Shown: piece by piece, positions 36,317 to 42,022 of the stretch
Position numbering within the stretch: the first letter of the stretch is position 1
How the letters are laid out: each line of letters opens with the position of its first letter
Source of the DNA: an uncultured Clostridia bacterium
Lineage (GTDB): Bacteria; Bacillota; Clostridia; Christensenellales; UBA1242
Length of the DNA stretch: 64,000 nucleotides
NCBI GenBank assembly: GCA_905235475.1
Contig: CAJOLU010000003.1
Span: 1 to 64,000, forward strand
Reading direction: 5' to 3'
Notes under the pieces: model-generated
The model's database searches: none
Told to the model about the DNA's origin: nothing
The model's input: the letters and a program-made list of their open reading frames with translations, nothing else
Translations under genes and position numbers: made by a program

Positions 36317-38095
36317 ATGGGGGTATTTTTGCAAAATGAGGGAGATGTTAAAGAGGAAGATATTAAAGTGACTTTAAATGTTTTGGACAAGGATAACGAA
36401 GATCTATATAAAAAGTTGGCAAAGTTGCCCAATTTGCAACATGTTTCAATAACAAAAAATGAAAATAGCATAACTGGAGAAGCTTCTTTAAAGGGAATTG
36501 AAGCTTTACAAAACATCAAAGTTTTGGAGATTTTCCCAGATGTTAAAATTGACGATTTTTCGCCATTATATAGTTTAAATAATTTGGAAGAGATATATAT
36601 TTTTAACCAAAGAGACTTAAAAGAAATTGATTTAACAAAATTTCCAAACCTTAGAAAAATTTCGCTTAGTGGGTGCGGGGTTGAAAAAGTTTTTGGACTT
36701 GAAAACATAGAGCCAAAAGCCGGTCAGATTTTTAACTTTGAGGCATGTTCAAAACTAAAAGAAGTTCAAGGCGTTGAAAAATTTATGACCAAAATGGTTG
36801 ATAATAAAGAAGTGGTGAGACCAATTTTGTTTTTAGATGATGTTTTTTATAACAAGGTTATGGAAAAAGAAGTTGATGGCAAAAAAGTTAATGAAGAGTT
36901 AGAACAAAAATTTATTGATGAAACTTCCAAAAAGTTTGGTGGCTCATCACTTCAAATTAACACTGAATTTTGCGATGATTGCTTTAAAACAAATGTAAAT
37001 GGAAGAGGAACTCCAATGCAAATGAGAGTTCAAGGAAAATATCTTGATTACATATTAAAAAAGGAATGCAATATTAAGGAAACAGATCAAGATTGGGTTA
37101 AGGCGAAAAAAGCATATGATTGGGTGACTGAAAATTTTCATTATGCCTATGGAATGTTAGAACTTGAAGATCAAAGAAAAGCTTTTGGCGGAATTGGATA
37201 TGACCACTATAACATTGGTTCGGCATATTTTTCCTTAATGCCAAGATATGATTTAAAGCCAGCAGACAATGAAATGGGTTTTGAATATCAAAAAGACATT
37301 CAAGGTAAGTTTGCCGTTTGTGAGGGGATTGCAAATGTTTACATTCAAATGCTTCAACGAATGAACATTGAATCTCATTACACCACAATTGAAATTAATG
37401 ATGTTGAATCTAAAGAAAATGGGGTCCCACAAGATGAAACTAGCAGTTATCACGGATTTGTTGCGGCAAAAATGGGCGAGCAATATTATTATTTTGACCC
37501 AACATGGGATTTAGGTAAAATGCATTATGACCACTTTGGATTAAATTTAAGTGAAACAAAAATTCGCCATGAAGGTCCCGGACATGAAGTGGAGTTTTTA
37601 AACGAAGAAGAACGCTTTGATGGAAACGAGAGCAAATTAAAGCAGTTTGAGGATGGAAACTTTTTATGTAGAGGAAATAACGACATAATTATTTTAAACA
37701 ATAGGACTAAAAAACCTGGGCTTATTGAATATTTTGGGGCGACCAAATATGCCCAAAATCTTTTGAACACAAAATTGGGTCAAAAGGCAAGGAACAATTT
37801 GCAGAAATTAACAAATAGTTTTCAAAAAAATGTTGTTGGAAGAGGAATTTTGGATGCTTGTGATATTGTTAATTATTTTGCTGGAATTCCAGTAAGGGTA
37901 AGCCATCAACTTTGTGATTCTGTAAAAAATTCAATAAGCAAAACACAAAACATATTTAAAAGATTGTATGATTTTTCAAAGAATACAAAAGAAAATTTAA
38001 CAAATTTTGTTGAGAATAACTTTAGACATGCAAGAACAAAAAGTGAAAACACACCAAAAAGTGAAAACACTGATTCACCTGTTCCTAAAAGATAA
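36317..38095 (+). CDS. Leucine-rich-repeat and transglutaminase-like domain protein
   Basis: About 592 aa. Residues about 30-130 have a leucine-rich pattern (LPNLQHVSI, LQNIKVLEI, LNNLEEIYI, FPNLRKISL). A transglutaminase-like domain follows near residues 260-400. The Cys is in GKFAVCEGIANVYIQML, the His in SSYHGFVAA and the Asp in YYYFDPTWD. About 190 C-terminal residues have no recognised domain. No signal peptide is seen, so it may act inside the cell, or be exported by another route. The substrate is unknown. ATG 36317 fits GGGGGTG upstream; ATG 36305 lies only a few bases from the predicted transcription start. Confidence 0.75.
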   Translation: MGVFLQNEGDVKEEDIKVTLNVLDKDNEDLYKKLAKLPNLQHVSITKNENSITGEASLKGIEALQNIKVLEIFPDVKIDDFSPLYSLNNLEEIYIFNQRDLKEIDLTKFPNLRKISLSGCGVEKVFGLENIEPKAGQIFNFEACSKLKEVQGVEKFMTKMVDNKEVVRPILFLDDVFYNKVMEKEVDGKKVNEELEQKFIDETSKKFGGSSLQINTEFCDDCFKTNVNGRGTPMQMRVQGKYLDYILKKECNIKETDQDWVKAKKAYDWVTENFHYAYGMLELEDQRKAFGGIGYDHYNIGSAYFSLMPRYDLKPADNEMGFEYQKDIQGKFAVCEGIANVYIQMLQRMNIESHYTTIEINDVESKENGVPQDETSSYHGFVAAKMGEQYYYFDPTWDLGKMHYDHFGLNLSETKIRHEGPGHEVEFLNEEERFDGNESKLKQFEDGNFLCRGNNDIIILNNRTKKPGLIEYFGATKYAQNLLNTKLGQKARNNLQKLTNSFQKNVVGRGILDACDIVNYFAGIPVRVSHQLCDSVKNSISKTQNIFKRLYDFSKNTKENLTNFVENNFRHARTKSENTPKSENTDSPVPKR

Positions 38096-38122
38096 AAAAC
38101 AAGCAATTTGCTTGTTTTTTTT
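38096..38122 (+). terminator. Terminator after the transglutaminase-like gene
   Basis: CAAGCA/TGCTTG stem flanked by A6 and T8. Confidence 0.85.
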
Positions 38123-38185
38123 GTGGTGGACGATATGCCTTGAGCGGTGCGAACCCCTTGGGGTGAGAGTCCCTGAAACAAAAAA
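38123..38185. repeat. 63-bp element with tRNA-Lys acceptor sequence, copy A
   Basis: It begins gtggtggacgatatgcc; read on the other strand it ends ATCGTCCACCA, identical to the 3' end and CCA of tRNA-Lys at 39462. It contains the hairpin AACCCC/GGGGT and ends ctgaaacaaaaaa. It is about 90% identical to copy B at 39219. It sits exactly between two terminators. Confidence 0.8.
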
Positions 38186-38208
38186 CGCCTATTTTAGGCG
38201 TTTTTTAT
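38180..38208. terminator. Bidirectional terminator
   Basis: Stem AAAAAACGCCT/AGGCGTTTTTT with a 4-base loop between the plus-strand region and the opposing zinc-ribbon genes. Confidence 0.85.
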
Positions 38209-38216
38209 TTTATTTT

Positions 38217-38432
38217 TTAAGTTGAAAGTCTTGCAATAATTATGAACACTAATGTTATTAAAATTATGCTTCCAACAATTATTCCAAGACCATATCGTTT
38301 CCAGAAATATTCTCTATTTCTTATTTCATCTCTATCTTTTTTATCTAAAACAGTTCCACAATATGGGCAATATTCTTCGGAAAACTCTCCAACATCAAAA
38401 TACTTCCCACAGTTTTTACATTTTTTTTCCAT
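38217..38432 (-). CDS. Small zinc-ribbon membrane protein
   Basis: 71 aa: CKNC and CPYC (residues 5-8, 22-25) form a zinc ribbon, then a charged stretch and one membrane helix near the C-terminus (about 47-67). I start it at ATG 38432, two bases after the upstream gene's stop, implying coupled translation; the longer frame would overlap that gene. Function unknown. It forms a two-gene unit with 38435-38653. Confidence 0.7.
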   Translation of the reverse strand: MEKKCKNCGKYFDVGEFSEEYCPYCGTVLDKKDRDEIRNREYFWKRYGLGIIVGSIILITLVFIIIARLST

Positions 38433-38434
38433 AT

Positions 38435-38653
38435 TCACACATCCCATTGATGCCCACAATTTCTGCAAATTGCTCTAGTTTTAGTTATAGTTTTTTTGTT
38501 TGTTGCGAGCATTATTATCCAAAAGATTAAACCAATACCAAGAGTAAAAAAAAATAATAAAAACATTAAAATCCACGATAAACAACTTCTATTTTTACTT
38601 TGGGTATTTGCAATAAACTCAATGTTTTCACTACCACAATTTGGGCAATTCAT
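38435..38653 (-). CDS. Zinc-ribbon protein with central membrane segment
   Basis: 72 aa. CPNC at residues 3-6 and CRNC at about 63-66 bracket a hydrophobic stretch (about 25-48), so the two cysteine pairs lie on the sides of a membrane hairpin or single helix. The sequence resembles generic zinc-ribbon proteins with no known function. AGGGGGAAG precedes the ATG, and a strong promoter lies at 38713-38741. Confidence 0.7.
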   Translation of the reverse strand: MNCPNCGSENIEFIANTQSKNRSCLSWILMFLLFFFTLGIGLIFWIIMLATNKKTITKTRAICRNCGHQWDV

Positions 38654-38692
38654 ATTTCTTCCCCCTTATTTTTGTAGTTTGATTTTTAAAGC

Positions 38693-38711
38693 ATTTCACA
38701 TGTCATGAAAT
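38693..38711. promoter_or_regulatory. Inverted repeat, candidate operator
   Basis: ATTTCA-7-TGAAAT, perfect 6-base arms, placed just downstream of the -10 box of the zinc-ribbon genes. The divergent XRE regulator at 38863 is the obvious candidate binder, but this is inference. Confidence 0.45.
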
Positions 38712-38712
38712 C

Positions 38713-38741
38713 ATTTTAGCATAAAAAAAAACAATTTGCAA
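38713..38741 (-). promoter_or_regulatory. Promoter of the zinc-ribbon gene pair
   Basis: Minus strand TTGCAA (38741-38736), 17 bases, TAAAAT (38718-38713), with TGC extended -10. Confidence 0.75.
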
Positions 38742-38862
38742 CAAAATAGATATAAAAATGCAAAAAATATTACACAATATGTAAACTTTATACACCACAT
38801 GAATATGTATAGCTTAAAAATTGTAATAACATTTTTATATAAAGTTTTTGAGGTTTTTGATT

Positions 38863-39171
38863 ATGGATAAAAATGAAGTTGTTTGTAGAGTAAGCAGGGC
38901 TAGAAATAAAGCGGGATTATCTGCTAGGGAACTTAGTCTAAGAATAGGAAAGAATAGTGCATATATTTCAAGGCTTGAGTCTAAAAACGATAGCTTTGAA
39001 CTTTCAACATCTGCACTACTTGATATTATTGCAAATTGTAACATGACAGAAGAGGAGTTTTTTTATCATGACATAGATCAGTATGAACAAGATAGAAAAC
39101 TTTTAGATTTACTAAAAAACACTAAATCTGATGTAAAGGAATTGTTGATAAAACTTTTGGAAAAAATATAA
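38863..39171 (+). CDS. XRE-family helix-turn-helix regulator
   Basis: 102 aa. The HTH is at residues about 10-62: VSRARNKAGLSARELSLRIGKNSAYISRLES, the standard Cro/CI-type pattern. The C-terminal 35 residues (DQYEQDRKLLDLLKNTKSDVKELLIKLLEKI) look helical and may dimerise. ATG 38863 has GAGGT upstream. It is transcribed away from the zinc-ribbon gene pair, suggesting local regulation. Confidence 0.85.
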   Translation: MDKNEVVCRVSRARNKAGLSARELSLRIGKNSAYISRLESKNDSFELSTSALLDIIANCNMTEEEFFYHDIDQYEQDRKLLDLLKNTKSDVKELLIKLLEKI

Positions 39172-39183
39172 TTTGTTGTTTAT

Positions 39184-39208
39184 AAAACACCTAAAACAGG
39201 TGTTTTTT
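39184..39208 (+). terminator. Terminator of the XRE gene
   Basis: AACACCT/AGGTGTT stem with T6. Confidence 0.85.
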
Positions 39209-39218
39209 GTTTTTTTAT

Positions 39219-39280
39219 TGGTGGATGATATGCCTTGAGCGATGCGAACCCCTTGGGGTGAGAGTCTCTGAAACAAAAAA
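39219..39280. repeat. 62-bp element with tRNA-Lys acceptor sequence, copy B
   Basis: tggtggatgatatgccttga... through ctgaaacaaaaaa, matching copy A (38123) with a few substitutions. It follows the T tract of the XRE terminator and precedes a GCC/GGC terminator at 39274-39297, the same terminator-element-terminator order as copy A. Confidence 0.8.
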
Positions 39281-39297
39281 AGCCATAATTGGCTTTT
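39274..39297. terminator. Short terminator-like hairpin
   Basis: AAAAGCC-ataatt-GGCTTTT. Confidence 0.6.
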
Positions 39298-39337
39298 GTG
39301 GTGGACGATATGCCTTTCAAGGCATGTCAACCACCAA
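39298..39337. repeat. Partial element with tRNA-Lys acceptor sequence, copy C
   Basis: The first 19 bases match copies A and B (gtggtggacgatatgcctt); it then turns back on itself. GGTGG...ATGCCTT-tc-AAGGCAT...CCACC forms a long hairpin with one internal loop. It lies about 120 bases from the tRNA-Lys 3' end. Confidence 0.7.
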
Positions 39338-39410
39338 GCCACTCAAAATGCATGTGCCCATTGCATGGGCTATTGTTTCAGTTTTTTTTTGCTTATATGC
39401 AAGCACAAAG

Positions 39411-39455
39411 CAAAAAAAACGAGAACCAAATGCTTACAGCACATGCAGTTCTCGT
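39411..39455 (-). terminator. Terminator of tRNA-Lys
   Basis: On the minus strand ACGAGAAC ... GTTCTCGT followed by a run of seven more T (39411-39418 are A on the plus strand). It starts 7 bases after the encoded CCA. Between here and copy C, a GCCCAT/ATGGGC hairpin lies at about 39358-39372. Confidence 0.85.
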
Positions 39456-39461
39456 TCTCCT

Positions 39462-39537
39462 TGGTGGACGATCAGGGACTCGAACCCTGGACCCACTGAT
39501 TAAGAGTCAGTTGCTCTACCAACTGAGCTAATCGTCC
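39462..39537 (-). tRNA. tRNA-Lys (CTT)
   Basis: Minus strand GGACGAT...ATCGTCC acceptor stem, D-arm TAGCTCAGTTGGTAGAGC, anticodon arm ACTGA-CTCTTAA-TCAGT with anticodon CTT, T-arm CAGGG-TTCGAGT-CCCTG, encoded CCA (39464-39462). All stems pair. Upstream lie two 161-bp units, each ending in the first 19 bases of this tRNA. Confidence 0.95.
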
Positions 39538-39864
39538 ATAATGAGTTTTATTAAATTATAAGATAACAGTAAAAGACAAGTTTTGCCTCTTGGTAGCCCC
39601 AAGGTCTTCCGCCAGCACAAATAGTGCTGTCCGCTTTGGCTAAAAACTTGCCACTGGCAAATTTTCTTAACGCGTCGCGCCAACTGAGCTAATCGTCCAT
39701 AATGAGTTTTATTAAATTATAAGATAACAGTAAAAGATAAGTTTTGCCTCTTGGTAGCCCCAAGGTCTTCCGCCAGCACAAATAGTGCTGTCCGCTTTGG
39801 CTAAAAACTTGCCACTGGCAAATTTTCTTAACGTGTCGCGCCAACTGAGCTAATCGTCCATAAT
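39521..39864 (-). repeat. Tandem 161-bp units carrying tRNA-Lys 5' ends
   Basis: Two complete units (39521-39681 and 39682-39842), plus a 22-base remnant to 39864, abut the tRNA. The units differ at only two positions (577/738 and 673/834, both C versus T), so the duplication is recent. On the minus strand each unit has tRNA bases 1-19 (GGACGATTAGCTCAGTTGG) then 'cgcgac' instead of tRNA. Next comes TTGCC/GGCAA with T5, a module from AGCCAAAG to GGGGCTA with hairpin CAGCAC/GTGCTG, then a TATAAT box and the next tRNA start. The break is in the D-loop. Confidence 0.92.
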
Positions 39865-39884
39865 TTCTTGAGGTTTACAAATTG

Positions 39885-39913
39885 ATTATATCATAGTGAA
39901 AATAAATTTGCAA
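39885..39913 (-). promoter_or_regulatory. Outer promoter of the tRNA-Lys locus
   Basis: Minus strand TTGCAA (39913-39908), 17 bases, TATAAT (39890-39885), followed after 28 bases by GGACGATTAGC. This is a strong promoter, but it faces the outermost 19-base tRNA fragment. The units carry their own TATAAT (39555-39560 and 39716-39721) with no good -35 box. The intact tRNA may thus be served by a weak inner promoter or by read-through. Confidence 0.75.
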
Positions 39914-40077
39914 GAGAAAAATAAAAATTGTGATATTTTTTTACATATTTTATTTTTGGTGTTTTTTAGCACAAAAATTATAAATAATTGTTATTTTGTC
40001 TAAAACAAAAAAACTAACAAAACTCACTTTACACAAAAAGGTTTTTATTGTTATTCTTTTTGAAAAGTGAGGGGATT

Positions 40078-40872
40078 ATGGCAAGAAAAATTGTGATAAC
40101 AAGTGGCAAGGGTGGTGTTGGAAAAACAACAATAACAATGGGGCTGGGGGTGGCTTTGGCAAAACAAAATCAAAAAGTTTTGCTTGTTGATTGTGATTTT
40201 TTCCTAAATAACTTGGACCTTTTGTTTGGAATTAGACAAGCAAATTATGATTTAACAGATGTTATGAATGGCTCTTGCAGAATGAATCAGGCCATCTATT
40301 CTCACAAAAAGTTTCAAAATCTTTTTATTTTGCCAAGCCAAAAATGTGGTTTTAATGCTTCTTTTGATAAGCAAAGGTTTTTTGAAAATATTTGTATGGT
40401 TAATGCTGACTATGATTTCATCTTGTTTGATTGTCCATCTGGAACACATAGTGATTTTTTCCTCGCAACAGGAGTTGCTGATGAAGCCCTTGTTGTGGTT
40501 AACCCACAAATATCTTCAATGGTTGTTGCCAATAAACTTGTTTCAATTCTAAACTCAAAGTTTGATGGAAAACTTGGGATAATCATTAACAATATGCGTT
40601 TTGATATGGTGCGTTCTAGAAAAATGTTATCACACGAGCAAATTGGCAATATGCTCAAACTTCCACTTGCTGGCGTGATTTCATATTTTGAGGAAATTGA
40701 AAGCAATATGGCTTTATATGGGCAAATTGATTTCTCACAAAAGCAAATAAGTGAGCAGTTTAACCTGCTTGCAAACAACATCTATATGGGGCAGAACAAC
40801 ATAATCACTCCAAACAAACGCATAAAAATATTTTCAAAAATAAAGAAGTTTTTTGTTGGGGAGGGAATATAG
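40078..40872 (+). CDS. minD: Septum site-determining ATPase MinD
   Basis: 264 aa. Deviant Walker A SGKGGVGKTT (residues 8-17), LLVDCDFFLNNLDLLFG (usually DADIGLRNLD) and FDCPSG define a MinD ATPase. The C-terminus KRIKIFSKIKKFFVGEG is an amphipathic membrane-targeting helix like that of known MinD proteins. It positions the division site together with MinC and MinE. ATG 40078 follows GAGGGG. A minE-like gene follows directly; no minC lies upstream, where tRNA-Lys is found. The 39914-40077 gap has only a weak promoter candidate (TTTACA...TTATTC near 40030). Confidence 0.9.
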   Translation: MARKIVITSGKGGVGKTTITMGLGVALAKQNQKVLLVDCDFFLNNLDLLFGIRQANYDLTDVMNGSCRMNQAIYSHKKFQNLFILPSQKCGFNASFDKQRFFENICMVNADYDFILFDCPSGTHSDFFLATGVADEALVVVNPQISSMVVANKLVSILNSKFDGKLGIIINNMRFDMVRSRKMLSHEQIGNMLKLPLAGVISYFEEIESNMALYGQIDFSQKQISEQFNLLANNIYMGQNNIITPNKRIKIFSKIKKFFVGEGI

Positions 40873-41106
40873 ATGAAAAACAAGAATGGCGAAAATCTTT
40901 TAAGCACAAATTTTAGTTCACTAAATAAGTTAAACACACTATTGAAGAGTGAAGTTTTTAAATGTCTTAATTCATATTTGGAGTTTGTTCCAGAAAAAAT
41001 TATGTGCGACCTTTGCGTTGATGGAAATGGAGAATATGTTTTTAGGTGCAAAGTTAATGCAAAAAGGCTTAAAATGATGAGCTTTTTGCCAGGAGATGAG
41101 TTATGA
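40873..41106 (+). CDS. minE: Divergent MinE-like topological factor
   Basis: 77 aa, immediately after minD. LKSEVFKCLNSYLEFVPEKIMCDLCVDGNGEYVFRCKV aligns in register with the MinE C-terminal domain pattern ([24 protein letters not shown]...). The N-terminal MinD-binding part is short and poorly matched. The assignment rests on this pattern and on position. The alternative at this place in Bacillota would be a SpoIVFA-like partner of the next gene, but no membrane segment is present. It ends with an ATGA overlap with the protease gene. Confidence 0.65.
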   Translation: MKNKNGENLLSTNFSSLNKLNTLLKSEVFKCLNSYLEFVPEKIMCDLCVDGNGEYVFRCKVNAKRLKMMSFLPGDEL

Positions 41107-41951
41107 ATTCAAAAATAAAATTTTCAATTCATCCACTTTTTATTATTTTTGTGTTGGTGCTTGCTCTTCAAGGGCTGTTTGATGTTTTGTGTGCTTATGT
41201 TTTAACGCTTTTAATCCATGAATATGCTCATTTTCTTGTGGCAAACAAAAAGGGCTATCACTTAAATAAGTTTTGTCTTATGCCACATGGCATTAGTTTG
41301 AGTGGACAAAATGTTTTGTTTTCATATAAAGATGAAATAACCATTGCACTGGCAGGACCAATATGCAATCTTGTGATATCAATTATTGGGTTTGCACTTT
41401 GGTGGTTGTTTCCAGCCACATATCCATACACGCAATTGTTCATTTATGCCAATCTAATAACTGGAACCATAAACTTTTTGCCAGTTTTTCCAATGGACGG
41501 CGGAAGAATTGTTTTGGCAATTTTGGGCAGGCGTTTTACAAGAACAAAAGCATTAAAAATGGTTAGAATTTTGGGGATTTTGGTTTCTTTTGCTTTGATT
41601 GGAGTGTTTATTGCAACAACCTTTTTTGAGGTTAATTTCACATTTCTAACACTTGGGCTATTTTGTTTTTTCACTTCCATTTGGGAAGACAAAAGGTGTG
41701 TTTATGAGCGTTCTCACTTTCTAGACAGCAAAAACTTTAATCTAAAAGGCGGGATTGCTGTTCGAGAAATTGCAGTGATTGAAGACATAACATTATATAA
41801 ACTTGTTAGTGAAATTAGGCAAGATAGCATAACAAACTTTTGCGTTCTTAACAAAAATATGGAACAAGTTGCCTACATTGAAGAAAAACAGATAGAAAAT
41901 TTTATAAAAGTTTATCCAGCAACAGCCACTCTAAAAACCATTTTAAACTGA
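41103..41951 (+). CDS. spoIVFB: Site-2 protease, SpoIVFB-like
   Basis: Intramembrane zinc metalloprotease (282 aa). HEYAH at residues 39-43 and NFLPVFPMDGGRI near 125-138 are the catalytic motifs in a multi-helix membrane domain. The C-terminal 80 residues resemble a CBS domain (VREIAVIEDITLYKLV...VAYIEE). The min-spoIVF order is known in Bacillota, where SpoIVFB processes pro-sigma-K during sporulation. No spoIVFA or bofA is adjacent. gpr at 59.8 kb supports a spore-forming host. Confidence 0.85.
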   Translation: MNSKIKFSIHPLFIIFVLVLALQGLFDVLCAYVLTLLIHEYAHFLVANKKGYHLNKFCLMPHGISLSGQNVLFSYKDEITIALAGPICNLVISIIGFALWWLFPATYPYTQLFIYANLITGTINFLPVFPMDGGRIVLAILGRRFTRTKALKMVRILGILVSFALIGVFIATTFFEVNFTFLTLGLFCFFTSIWEDKRCVYERSHFLDSKNFNLKGGIAVREIAVIEDITLYKLVSEIRQDSITNFCVLNKNMEQVAYIEEKQIENFIKVYPATATLKTILN

Positions 41952-41970
41952 AAAGATACCCCGTTTTTGT

Positions 41971-41999
41971 TTGTCTAAACTGGATTTTTGTGTTAAAAT
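41971..41999 (+). promoter_or_regulatory. Promoter of the DUF4132 gene
   Basis: TTGTCT (41971-41976), 17 bases, TAAAAT (41994-41999). Confidence 0.65.
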
Positions 42000-42022
42000 A
42001 GAGTGTAATTGAGGTAAAATAT

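Noticed and set aside
38123..38185. A degenerate tRNA gene ending in ATATCGTCCACCA
   Set aside because: Only the acceptor end matches; no T-arm, anticodon arm or 5' acceptor strand pairs correctly.
39207..39531. Overlapping frames of 67-98 codons through the tRNA-Lys 3' region
   Set aside because: They read through a terminator, repeat elements and the tRNA itself on the wrong strand; their translated text has no family signature.
40873..41106. A SpoIVFA-like regulator before the site-2 protease
   Set aside because: The 77-residue protein has no membrane segment or peptidase-like domain and matches the MinE pattern better.
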